27,318 bases of DNA from an uncultured Lachnospiraceae bacterium (GCA_910583815.1 CAJTZB010000011.1:1-27318), one strand, 5' to 3'. Counted from the first letter of the stretch, positions 15,343-22,620 are shown. Notes: generated by a model not told the origin, from the letters alone. Made by a program: numbers and translations.

Positions 15343-16596
15343 TTATTGGAACAATCCTGTATAATCAAATGTCGCAAAATAATCTGCAGGGGTTTCTGCG
15401 CGGCGTATCATCTGTATGCTGCCATCTTCTTTTAACAGAAGCTCTGCCGAGCGCAGCCTTCCGTTATAATTATAACCCATCGAAAAACCGTGAGCTCCGG
15501 TATCATGAAGAACAATGTAATCTCCTATATCAATTTTTGGAAGCATCCGGTCAATTGCAAATTTATCATTATTCTCACAAAGCGAGCCGGTTATATCGTA
15601 TTTATGATCACATGGAAGCCCTTCTTTGCCAGGCACCGTAATATGATGATATGCCCCATACATCGCCGGCCTCATCAGATTTGCCGCACAGGCATCCAGC
15701 CCGATATATTCTTTATAGATATGTTTTTCATGGACGGCAGTTGCAACCAGCTGTCCATAAGGAGCCAGCATAAAACGTCCAAGCTCTGTATAAATAGAAA
15801 TATTTCCCATACCTGCCGGTACAAGAATACGTTCATATGCTTTCCGCACACCTTCTCCGATTGCCAAAATATCATTGCCCTCTTGTTCCGGATAGTACGG
15901 AATGCCAATTCCGCCGGACAGATTGATAAACGTGATATTGGCGCCTGTTTTTTCTTTTAATTCTACTGCAAGCTCAAACAAAGTTGTTGCAAGCATCGGA
16001 TAATAGTCATTTGTTACCGTATTGCTGCAAAGGAAAGAATGAATTCCAAATTCCTTTACACCTTTTTCCAGCAACATCTTGTAGCCTTCTATCATCTGCT
16101 CTTTTGTTAAGCCATATTTTGCATCCCCAGGGTTGTCCATAATCGAATTGCTGACTGCATACACTCCTCCCGGATTGTAGCGGCAGCAGATTTTCTCCGG
16201 AATGCCCGCGGCCTTTTCCAAAAATGCAATATGGGTAAAGTCATCCAAATTGATAATGCCATTTAATTGCCTTGCTTTTACAAACTCTTCTGCAGGCGTC
16301 GCATTGGAGGAAAACATAATGTCGTCTCCCAAAGCACCAACTGCTTCCGCCAGCATCAGCTCTGTGAGGGAAGAACAGTCAAAACCACAGCCCTCCTCCT
16401 GTAAAATCTGCATCAGAAATGGGTTTGGTGTTGCCTTCACCGCAAAATATTCGCGGAAGCCCTTATTCCAGGAAAATGCCTGCAGCAGCTTCCTCGCATT
16501 CTCCCGGATGCCCTTTTCATCATAAATATGAAAAGGCGTCGGATATTTCTTTACTACCTCTGCAATTTGTTCCCTTGTCAAAAATGATTTTTTCAT
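15343..16596 (-). CDS. lysA: Diaminopimelate decarboxylase-like enzyme (PLP fold III)
   Basis: 417 residues, the usual length. It has the PLP-lysine motif YFAVKATPNP (Lys54), GFDCSS (71-76), SGGIG (phosphate-binding glycine loop, 227-231), ELGR (271-274), CENND (340-344, the substrate-side Cys of the family) and HDTGAHGFSMGYNYNGRLR (364-382). The C-E-x-x-D motif favours diaminopimelate over carboxynorspermidine as substrate. It would convert meso-diaminopimelate to lysine in the cytosol. The canonical H-x-H-x-G-S motif reads HSFLCS here, so the protein belongs to a divergent branch. AAGGAG lies 4 nt before the ATG. It stands alone between two unrelated clusters, with a long structured leader upstream (16619-16730). 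Confidence 0.8.
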   Translation of the reverse strand: MKKSFLTREQIAEVVKKYPTPFHIYDEKGIRENARKLLQAFSWNKGFREYFAVKATPNPFLMQILQEEGCGFDCSSLTELMLAEAVGALGDDIMFSSNATPAEEFVKARQLNGIINLDDFTHIAFLEKAAGIPEKICCRYNPGGVYAVSNSIMDNPGDAKYGLTKEQMIEGYKMLLEKGVKEFGIHSFLCSNTVTNDYYPMLATTLFELAVELKEKTGANITFINLSGGIGIPYYPEQEGNDILAIGEGVRKAYERILVPAGMGNISIYTELGRFMLAPYGQLVATAVHEKHIYKEYIGLDACAANLMRPAMYGAYHHITVPGKEGLPCDHKYDITGSLCENNDKFAIDRMLPKIDIGDYIVLHDTGAHGFSMGYNYNGRLRSAELLLKEDGSIQMIRRAETPADYFATFDYTGLFQ

Positions 16597-16609
16597 AATG
16601 CTCCTTATT

Positions 16610-16730
16610 TATAGTTCCGCAGCAACACTTCCGGCACACGCCCATTTAGAGATGGATTTGCTGCCGCCTTTTACGTCTGCAAATCCATCTGTGTGCCATC
16701 CATGTTGCTGCTGTTATAGTTCCGCAGCAA
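16610..16730 (-). promoter_or_regulatory. Structured lysA leader with duplicated arm
   Basis: A nested inverted repeat spans 16619-16711: a 9-bp outer stem (GCAGCAACA/TGTTGCTGC), a 7-bp stem (GGCACAC/GTGTGCC) and a 12-bp stem (16650-16661 with 16679-16690). The 16-bp unit TTGCTGCGGAACTATA occurs twice on the minus strand, at 16730-16715 and 16625-16610. The middle CAGCAGCAA can pair with either copy. The second copy ends about 6 nt before the lysA AAGGAG. This looks like a switchable leader, but I do not recognise a known riboswitch class. Confidence 0.5.
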
Positions 16731-16765
16731 TCCCTGCCAGTACACACATATCAAGCTTCATTAGT

Positions 16766-16881
16766 TTAGGGTGTCAAAAGGTGCTTCGCACTAACCAAAC
16801 ACAATATGCAGTGTTGCAAGTTTACTTGCAAACACGCATATCTGTGTTGGTTATGCCCCGAAGGGGTTTTTGACACCCTAA
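16766..16881. repeat. Cloverleaf-like palindromic repeat, copy 2 (best preserved)
   Basis: 116 bp with perfect 14-bp terminal inverted repeats, TTAGGGTGTCAAAA and TTTTGACACCCTAA. Inside are three hairpins in order: GTGCTTCGCAC; a middle stem AACCAA…TTGGTT plus CACA/TGTG and ATATGC/GCATAT, capped by TTGCAAG-TTTA-CTTGCAA; and CCCCGAAGGGG. No target duplication is obvious. It lies between the TagF-fusion stop and the lysA leader. It is non-coding and probably a MITE- or REP-like unit. Confidence 0.87.
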
Positions 16882-16909
16882 TAATGTTCTGTTTAATAAT
16901 TCACAGCAA

Positions 16910-19390
16910 CTAATTTTCTATCAGTGCTTCAAACTGTGCAACGGCTTCCTGGTTGTATACCTCATAATCTACCGAAAGTCCCTTTGGCACATTGCCTTCC
17001 ATGCAATCACGCAGTCCTGAAAGAATTCCTTCTTCGCTGCTCTCTACCAGTTTGCCGCCATACTGCTCCATAAACAGCTTTGGACCGGTAATATCCGTAG
17101 AAAAGCAAGGCAGCCCTAAAATATCTGCTTCTGCAAGCACAAGCCCGAATCCTTCATAAAAAGAAGAAAGCACAAAATAATCACATTGCCGTAAAAGCGC
17201 AAACGGATTGGACAGATATTTGATTACAACAATATGATCTGCACATTTCATCGCAGCCGCCCGCTCAACTGTCTCTGCAAAAAGCGGTCCATAGCCTCCA
17301 ACAATAAACAGGTACGTGTCGGGATGTTCTTTATAAAATGTTTCAAATGCATGAAGCAGGCGAAAATGTCCCTTTTCCTGCGAAAAGCGCCCTATTGTAA
17401 TAAATTTCACTGCTTTTTCTGAAAGGATTTCCTGCAGACGCTCTTCCTCTATGTTCATGCTTGTCTTTTCATCAAGCGCAAATTCCTGCTTTCCAAGCTC
17501 CAGTACCCTTTTATAATTGATAACATTCTTTGCCACAACAATGTTAGCCTTGCCGGAAAGCCCATCTTCTTTCCAGAATGCTGCAATTTCTTCTGTCGGC
17601 TTCTTTAAATCCGGAGTAACAACAGCAACGCTGTTATAAGTCTGGTACGCATGGCTCAGCACTTCTTTGTTTACATTGCCTTTTGTCTTAATCTCCTGCA
17701 CCATGTCATTGTGTGCATAAATCGACTTGCTGCATGGCATTGCTTCAAACAAAAGAATCATCTCATTGACATAGCCGTTGAACTGAATCAGTTTATCTAC
17801 GCGGCAGCCATGAAAAATACGCCTGCTGTCATTGAGCGCCGCCCTCTTTAAAATCGGCGCCACTTTCTCATAGGAAAACAGATGGAGTTTTGACCAAAGC
17901 TTGCACTTTATTGCATCAGAAAACGGTACGCTGTTGGCATTGTAAAAACCAAAATGGCTGACGCCCTCCGGCAGCTCCAGCAAACTCTCCTGATGCTTTT
18001 TCAGTTCTGCAATCCGGTACAAAATAATATAGTTATGTTTTGTTGTATCCAGATTGTGCAGCAGATTGATAATTGAAGCCGTAATTCCGTTTTTAGAAAA
18101 TCCACCCGCATAGATAATAACGTTCTTCTTTCCATTGTCCGGAACCGTTCTCTTCTTTATCAGAAGGCTGTCTTTTCCTGTCATCAGCTTTTTTACAATT
18201 GCCTTTGTGATGTCCTTGTGCTCGTAAGCACAGAACTTCTTTAAAAATTCTGTATCATCATAGCTCTTTGGCGCATTTAAGCAGGCAAGCAGCCCATCCA
18301 CAGTATCTGTCTGCGGAAACGGCAGCTCCTCAAGCGGAAAATAAAAGCCTCGCTCTGCCGTGTATTCCTCTTTATCATAGGTAAACAGAACAACCTTCCT
18401 GCCTGATACTGCATAGTCGAAAAATACACTGGAATAATCAGTAATCAGCCCATCCGTCGCATTTAAAAATTCATAAGTCTCCCATGCAGACGGAAACGGA
18501 AGCACACGTTTAAACTGCGCCAAATCAATCGCTTTGCTGCTGATTGGATGGAGTTTGACAAAAATGCGCTGATTTTCCTTTAATTTAGCATCTAATTCCC
18601 GCAGATAAAACTGCAGCCGCTCATTTTGCTCCTCGCTTGTCACATCCCCAACCGTCCCTCTCCAGGTCGGAAGATACGCAAAGACCTCCATACCATCAAA
18701 CCCACATTCCCTTCTGAGTTCTGCGCGGCGGGCGTCATCAAAAAATGCCGTATTCCTTGGATAGCCTGCAAGCAGTATCTCAGAACTTCCAAGGTTTTCT
18801 ACCATATAGTCTTCCAGCATATGCTGCATTGTAAACTCATTTGGATAGAGCAGGTAATCCGCACAGAGGAAGTTCCGCTGGGCATTGCCGATCGTCCCAT
18901 AGTCCTTCTGCATTTTCTTTCCAAGCGTTTTCAGCGGCGTGCCATGCCATGTATTCAAATATACCTGTTCCGGACGCTTGATAAAAATGTAGATAAAAGT
19001 ATTATCATTGACCAGATACTTTGCCGTTGCAAGCAGCTTAAAGTACTCTTTGTCCCCTGTGGAAACAACCTGAATACGCTCCATGCCATAGCGCTTTAAA
19101 AACTTCCTTCTGTTTTTGACCTGTTTTCTGACGCAAGAAAGCCAGATAGCATAATCTTTATATTCTGCATTTTCGGAAAGTTCCTTTGCAATCGCAAAAA
19201 TATTGCCTCCAAAGCTCTTTCCATGCTGTGATTCAAGCAAAATGACTTTATCTTCTACCGGGCAGTTTTCATAGTACCAAACATATTTCTTTTTCCTGAA
19301 ATATCCTCTCTTCAAACGGCGCTTCATCTGCCGGTACAGTTTTTTTATTTTGTTCTTTTTCCTTTTCAGAGAGTTAAAAAGTTTCCCCAC
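16910..19390 (-). CDS. TagF-like glycerophosphotransferase / family 4 glycosyltransferase fusion
   Basis: 826 residues in two enzymes. Residues about 45-390 are a CDP-glycerol:glycerophosphotransferase domain: LESQHGKSFGGN, LNTWHGTPLKTLG (145-157, the catalytic-site His), LPTWRG, KLHP and TDYSSVFFDY. Residues about 415-826 are a GT-B glycosyltransferase (GT4 type): GGFSKNGIT, then TIGRFSQEKGHFRLL and YEGFGLVLAEADILGLP with the E-x7-E donor-site motif. The N-terminus is very basic (KRKKNKIKKLYRQMKRRLKR), which fits peripheral membrane binding. The start is GTG at 19390 with GAGG 7 nt upstream. It follows tagD by 34 nt, so CDP-glycerol made by TagD is the likely donor. It probably builds a sugar- and glycerol-phosphate-containing surface polymer; the exact polymer is unknown. 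Confidence 0.88.
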   Translation of the reverse strand: MGKLFNSLKRKKNKIKKLYRQMKRRLKRGYFRKKKYVWYYENCPVEDKVILLESQHGKSFGGNIFAIAKELSENAEYKDYAIWLSCVRKQVKNRRKFLKRYGMERIQVVSTGDKEYFKLLATAKYLVNDNTFIYIFIKRPEQVYLNTWHGTPLKTLGKKMQKDYGTIGNAQRNFLCADYLLYPNEFTMQHMLEDYMVENLGSSEILLAGYPRNTAFFDDARRAELRRECGFDGMEVFAYLPTWRGTVGDVTSEEQNERLQFYLRELDAKLKENQRIFVKLHPISSKAIDLAQFKRVLPFPSAWETYEFLNATDGLITDYSSVFFDYAVSGRKVVLFTYDKEEYTAERGFYFPLEELPFPQTDTVDGLLACLNAPKSYDDTEFLKKFCAYEHKDITKAIVKKLMTGKDSLLIKKRTVPDNGKKNVIIYAGGFSKNGITASIINLLHNLDTTKHNYIILYRIAELKKHQESLLELPEGVSHFGFYNANSVPFSDAIKCKLWSKLHLFSYEKVAPILKRAALNDSRRIFHGCRVDKLIQFNGYVNEMILLFEAMPCSKSIYAHNDMVQEIKTKGNVNKEVLSHAYQTYNSVAVVTPDLKKPTEEIAAFWKEDGLSGKANIVVAKNVINYKRVLELGKQEFALDEKTSMNIEEERLQEILSEKAVKFITIGRFSQEKGHFRLLHAFETFYKEHPDTYLFIVGGYGPLFAETVERAAAMKCADHIVVIKYLSNPFALLRQCDYFVLSSFYEGFGLVLAEADILGLPCFSTDITGPKLFMEQYGGKLVESSEEGILSGLRDCMEGNVPKGLSVDYEVYNQEAVAQFEALIEN

Positions 19391-19424
19391 TGTAAATCCT
19401 CATTCCTTCCTTGCTGTCCGTCTG

Positions 19425-19811
19425 TTACTGGTGCAGATCCTGCTTGATTTTTGTTGTAGATATACCATCAGTCCTTGGCAGATAGACAACTTCACAGTAA
19501 TCTTTCAAAAAATCAAACTCACCCTTCCAGTCATCTCCCATCACAAACACATCAATATTGTTATTTGTAACATCGGCAACCTTCTGTTCCCAGCATGTTT
19601 CCGGAAGCACCTCATCCACATAGCGAATCGATTCCAAAATCTTTTTTCTGTCCTCATAACTATGGTAAGCGGTTTTATGCTTGACTGCATTGAATTCATC
19701 TGTTGAAAGCACAACCACCAGATAATCTCCAAGTGCCTTTGCCCGCTCTAATAGATTAATATGCCCAACATGAAGCAAATCATAGGTTCCATATGTGATT
19801 ACCTTTTTCAT
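19425..19811 (-). CDS. tagD: Glycerol-3-phosphate cytidylyltransferase
   Basis: 128 residues, the full family length. It contains the nucleotidyltransferase motif TYGTYDLLHVGHINLLERAK (HxGH) and the C-terminal RTDGISTTKIK signature, with the usual VMGDDWKG in between. It makes CDP-glycerol from CTP and glycerol-3-phosphate in the cytosol for wall or surface teichoic-type polymers. It is the first gene of a two-gene operon with the TagF/GT4 fusion, transcribed from the sigmaA promoter at 19944-19972 with a leader of about 125 nt. The ribosome binding site is weak (AAGG about 13 nt upstream), so expression may be modest. Confidence 0.93.
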   Translation of the reverse strand: MKKVITYGTYDLLHVGHINLLERAKALGDYLVVVLSTDEFNAVKHKTAYHSYEDRKKILESIRYVDEVLPETCWEQKVADVTNNNIDVFVMGDDWKGEFDFLKDYCEVVYLPRTDGISTTKIKQDLHQ

Positions 19812-19889
19812 CTAATTGTTCACGCCTTTCTGATTCCATATAATGCCAAAAACAAACGGCATTTTGATCCTGACATTTTCCTATGACGA

Positions 19890-19943
19890 TAGAGTGTGTC
19901 TGAAAAAGCATTCCTGACAGAAAACATTTTTCAAGTACACTCT
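19890..19943. repeat. 54-bp inverted repeat at the tagD transcription start
   Basis: TAGAGTGTGTCTGAAAAA (19890-19907) and the complement of TTTTTCAAGTACACTCTA (19926-19943) match at 15 of 18 positions. It begins right after the tagD -10 box, so the transcript would start at or just inside the first arm. It could be a leader stem-loop, or the ends of a tiny degraded mobile element. Confidence 0.55.
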
Positions 19944-19972
19944 AGTATATAATATTCTTTGCGATTTTACAA
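19944..19972 (-). promoter_or_regulatory. SigmaA promoter for tagD-tagF/GT4
   Basis: On the minus strand: TTGTAA (19972-19967), 17-nt spacer, TATACT (19949-19944). Spacing is ideal and both boxes are close to consensus. Confidence 0.75.
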
Positions 19973-19975
19973 TAT

Positions 19976-19990
19976 GGGGTTTTTGACACC
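19976..19990. repeat. Fragment of the cloverleaf-like repeat
   Basis: GGGGTTTTTGACACC is identical to 16863-16877, the right-hand end of copy 2 (last hairpin arm plus terminal repeat). The rest of the element is missing. It lies 3 bp upstream of the tagD -35 box. Confidence 0.6.
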
Positions 19991-20016
19991 TGAAGCCGTT
20001 CCGTTTTAAAACCATG

Positions 20017-20046
20017 AAAAAAAGAGCCCTACCTTCCGATAGGGCT
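20017..20046 (-). terminator. Intrinsic terminator of the M29/ArsR operon
   Basis: AGCCCTA and TAGGGCT pair perfectly across an 8-nt loop, followed on the minus strand by C and seven T. It lies 86 nt past the stop of the P-loop gene. On the plus strand AAAATTTTT follows the stem, but no plus-strand gene uses it. The remaining bases 20047-20132 show nothing I recognise. Confidence 0.85.
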
Positions 20047-20132
20047 AAAATTTTTGAACCAGATATTTGTTATTTGCCAACTATAGCGTCGGTGTGCAGA
20101 TGGCAACGCTAGCGTACTGAGATGCTCTGCCC

Positions 20133-20576
20133 TTACAATGCATCTATCATATTTCTGACAGAAACACATACTTCGTCTAAATCAACCTGACCGGATACTA
20201 CATGGATGTCATGCACTTCCTTGTCAAAACATCCATGCTTTCTCTCCAGCATAACTGCTACAGGGGCAGGAAGGTTTCCCTTCATTCGTTTTGCAAACCT
20301 TTCCTTGATTACATCCAAATCCGCCGTAACAAGAACCCTAAAAGCCTTTTCCGGCAGAAACTGCAAATGTTCCTTTTCAGAAATCACATAGATAATGTGT
20401 TGGCCAGAAACGGCCTCATCCAGTTTCTCCTGGAAGAGTTTTTTCGCAATATCTTCATTTTTTGCAAGGCGCAAGTAATCTTTTCCTGTATAAACTTCTG
20501 CATTAAGCAGATATTTCAGCTTATCTGCAAGCGCAGATTTACCTGTACAGCTTTCACCAATAACTCCAATCACCAT
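20133..20576 (-). CDS. Small P-loop nucleotide kinase-like protein
   Basis: 147 residues from the ATG at 20576 (AGGAG 7 nt upstream). It opens VIGVIGESCTGKSALADKL, a clear Walker A loop (GESCTGKS, 7-14), then VYTGKDYLRLAKNE. A later RVLVTADLDVIKERFAKRM stretch looks like the lid/arginine region of small nucleoside or nucleotide kinases, and the C-terminus has HDIHVVSGQVDLDEV. The build resembles cytidylate kinase-like P-loop proteins, but I cannot name a substrate. It is the last gene of the four-gene operon, 10 nt after the ArsR/DUF2087 gene, and is followed by a good terminator. Confidence 0.7.
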   Translation of the reverse strand: MVIGVIGESCTGKSALADKLKYLLNAEVYTGKDYLRLAKNEDIAKKLFQEKLDEAVSGQHIIYVISEKEHLQFLPEKAFRVLVTADLDVIKERFAKRMKGNLPAPVAVMLERKHGCFDKEVHDIHVVSGQVDLDEVCVSVRNMIDAL

Positions 20577-20586
20577 TTTATTTCTC

Positions 20587-21147
20587 CTAACGTTCTGGCT
20601 TAACACGCCAATATCCTTTTGCATCGCGGCCCAAAAGCCGCTCACCAATCATATCCCTTCGGATTGTACAGAAATCATCATGAAAATCCGCAATCATGAT
20701 ATTTACCTCCCGCTCAGAATAAATATGGTCAAACTCAAATGCCTGAGCAATGACTTCCAGAACGATACTCTCCTTTTTTTTCTGGGCGGGGATTGCCTTT
20801 AGCTTGCCATATTCAAAAAAGGCATTAATTACCTTTTGACGGTATTCTGCATCCCGCCGGGCCTGGGCTTCTGCTTCGTCAGACTTCTCTTGCAGAATTT
20901 CCAATATGCTTGTTTCAAAAATTTCCTTTTTGAGAGAGTACATCATGTAATACTGACTTTTATAGGAAGCAACCGCTCCAGCATCTGCCAGCTTTTTGAG
21001 ATGAAAAGAAACTGTAGGTGCCGTAATGCCCAGCCTCTCAGCCAGCCGTTCCACATACATATCCTCAATTGCAAGTGATTTTAAAATCTGTATCCGAGAC
21101 TTATCAGACAAGCACTTAAACAGGCGTATTGCCTCTGCTTCTGTCAT
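20587..21147 (-). CDS. ArsR-family regulator with C-terminal DUF2087
   Basis: 186 residues. Residues 1-80 are a winged helix-turn-helix of ArsR type: EAIRLFKCLSDKSRIQILK, then the recognition region LAERLGITAPTVSFHLKKL. No ArsR metal-binding Cys motif is seen, so it may not sense metal. After a charged linker, residues about 115-186 (KLKAIPAQKKKESIVLEV … REVNIMIADFHDDFCTIRRD … GYWRVKP) match DUF2087, a domain often attached to such regulators. The ATG at 21147 has GGAGG 7 nt upstream and overlaps the previous stop as ATGA. It probably binds DNA near the operon promoter (see the inverted repeat at 22561-22578), by inference. Confidence 0.88.
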   Translation of the reverse strand: MTEAEAIRLFKCLSDKSRIQILKSLAIEDMYVERLAERLGITAPTVSFHLKKLADAGAVASYKSQYYMMYSLKKEIFETSILEILQEKSDEAEAQARRDAEYRQKVINAFFEYGKLKAIPAQKKKESIVLEVIAQAFEFDHIYSEREVNIMIADFHDDFCTIRRDMIGERLLGRDAKGYWRVKPER

Positions 21148-21515
21148 TCTTCTCCCTCCCAAACCGTTTCAAACATTTTCTTTATTTCTCCAACAGTGTC
21201 CAGTTTGATTTGCTCAATCTGCATTTTGACTGCATCATCATATTGTTTGGCCTTATTGTAAGCAGTTGCCCAATTTGAAGGAATCTGCTCTGTTTTAAGT
21301 ATAAAAAAGCTTTTTACTGCCTCGGAATCACCCTTGCCATTCTGAACCGCAACCGAAAATATAGTGCGGAAAACATCATAGATGTTTGCTTTTACCTTTT
21401 CAAAGGCAGCTTCATCCATACGGTCATCGGCCAGCAATTTTATATTACACTGTTCACATAATGAAATTTGTCTATCAAAATAGTCGTTCAGCTTCCTTAC
21501 TTTTTGCTCAATCAT
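21144..21515 (-). CDS. Unknown small helical protein
   Basis: 123 residues, fully overlapped at both ends by ATGA junctions with its neighbours, so it is certainly translated with them. It opens MIEQKVRKLNDYFDRQISLC and is rich in Lys, Asp, Glu and Ala with no signal peptide or membrane segment. A Cys pair (CEQC, near 20-23) could suggest metal binding but has no partner pair. I do not recognise a family. Tight coupling to an M29-type peptidase gene and an ArsR regulator suggests a cytosolic accessory role. Confidence 0.75.
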   Translation of the reverse strand: MIEQKVRKLNDYFDRQISLCEQCNIKLLADDRMDEAAFEKVKANIYDVFRTIFSVAVQNGKGDSEAVKSFFILKTEQIPSNWATAYNKAKQYDDAVKMQIEQIKLDTVGEIKKMFETVWEGEE

Positions 21516-22504
21516 ATGATAACCTCAATATCTCCATATCCAACAAAGTCAATGTGGTCGGCTGCCTCATTTGCACCGCCAAACATATTATTTGCACCGA
21601 CAGCAATATGAAATGTTCCTGCCATTTTTTCGTCCAGCACAGTATATCCGCATAGGGCAGTAATATTAGGGTTCATTCCAATCCCAAGTTCGCAGACAAC
21701 TCGATTCTCTCGTGGCTGCTCTGCAAAATGCTTTGCGATGTCCGGATTACTGCTGCCGGAGACCTCACCATCCAGAACCTGCAATGTTACATTATTGTAT
21801 TTTACATCATCCAGATAAAATGTGTCAAAAAACACACAGCCCTGTGTTTTGTTTTCAATAGGAGCTATGTAGATTTCACCGCAGGGGAGATCACCATCAC
21901 CCGCATCAATGTGCCAGGTCCGCCCCATCAATTCGAGGTACAATACGCAGTCTGTTCCTGTGTGGACAGCCACCTTTTCCGCTCCTGCAAAGCATTCTGC
22001 TTTCTCCTTACAGGCGGTACCAAGCATCTCATAGTCAATATCATAGGCATTGGTCATCCGCTGAATATAGTCCTGCGGATCAAGACCCGACTCAGCGGCA
22101 TTGGCCTGCGTAGGAATCCTAATTTGCGTAAATCGTTTGCACTCCATCAGTTTGTAAAAGAGCTGTGAAACATACTTACGGTACAAGTCCATCTGCTCGT
22201 CCGGAATTTGGTAACCAAGTATAACAGGCTGATAAGCAAACACATCCAGCACGGCATCAAATTTTGAGAATAGGTCAAAATAGCGGTTGTCAAAGCAGCT
22301 TTCCTTTGCAGAAAGGAAAATATCCCGATTAACCTGCCGGGCCTGCTGCAACAGAATTGGTGTAGCACCCAAGGCAGCAACAGATGCAACAAAAGCATTT
22401 GCTATTTCCTTATCTGCATCTTCTCCCCAAAAATGAACAAGAATAAGTTCTCCCTCCAAAACACCACTTGCTTTTACAATTTTATATATTGTCTTTTTAT
22501 CCAT
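21512..22504 (-). CDS. M29-type metallo-aminopeptidase-like protein
   Basis: 330 residues, slightly shorter than the usual 370-410 of M29 (AmpS/thermophilic aminopeptidase) enzymes. The family layout is present: GDGDLPCGEIYIAP with Glu210, GEVSGSSNPDIAKHFAEQP, CELGIGMNPN with Glu272, TFHIAVG with His299, and ADHIDF with His317 and Asp319. These are the positions expected for the two-metal site, so it may be active. M29 enzymes remove N-terminal residues from peptides in the cytosol. GGAGG precedes the ATG. It is first in an operon with an unknown protein, an ArsR/DUF2087 regulator and a kinase-like protein, behind a sigmaA promoter. The natural substrate is unknown. Confidence 0.8.
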   Translation of the reverse strand: MDKKTIYKIVKASGVLEGELILVHFWGEDADKEIANAFVASVAALGATPILLQQARQVNRDIFLSAKESCFDNRYFDLFSKFDAVLDVFAYQPVILGYQIPDEQMDLYRKYVSQLFYKLMECKRFTQIRIPTQANAAESGLDPQDYIQRMTNAYDIDYEMLGTACKEKAECFAGAEKVAVHTGTDCVLYLELMGRTWHIDAGDGDLPCGEIYIAPIENKTQGCVFFDTFYLDDVKYNNVTLQVLDGEVSGSSNPDIAKHFAEQPRENRVVCELGIGMNPNITALCGYTVLDEKMAGTFHIAVGANNMFGGANEAADHIDFVGYGDIEVII

Positions 22505-22533
22505 AATCAGCCCTCCATCTTAGCGTTATATTG

Positions 22534-22562
22534 ATTCTACTATTTTCTCTTTAAAAAGTCAA
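22534..22562 (-). promoter_or_regulatory. SigmaA promoter of the M29/ArsR operon
   Basis: On the minus strand: TTGACT (22562-22557), 17-nt spacer, TAGAAT (22539-22534). An AATATC-N6-GATATT inverted repeat (22561-22578) touches the -35 box and is a plausible ArsR operator. Confidence 0.75.
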
Positions 22563-22578
22563 TATCTATTTTGATATT
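22561..22578. promoter_or_regulatory. Possible ArsR operator
   Basis: AATATC, six bases, GATATT: a perfect 6-bp inverted repeat overlapping the -35 box of the operon that encodes the ArsR/DUF2087 protein. ArsR-family operators are often short AT-rich palindromes at promoters. The local AT-richness makes chance a real alternative. Confidence 0.4.
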
Positions 22579-22620
22579 TATAAAAATAGATTTGTTTTCG
22601 TTTTATAATGCACATAAAAA

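Noticed and set aside
15343..16596. Carboxynorspermidine decarboxylase (NspC) as the identity
   Set aside because: The substrate-side motif is C-E-N-N-D, which fits diaminopimelate decarboxylase, and no carboxynorspermidine synthase gene is nearby.
16597..16765. Lysine riboswitch (L-box) before lysA
   Set aside because: The leader is strongly folded, but I could not find the conserved L-box core sequences; the structure seems different and is reported as an unassigned leader.
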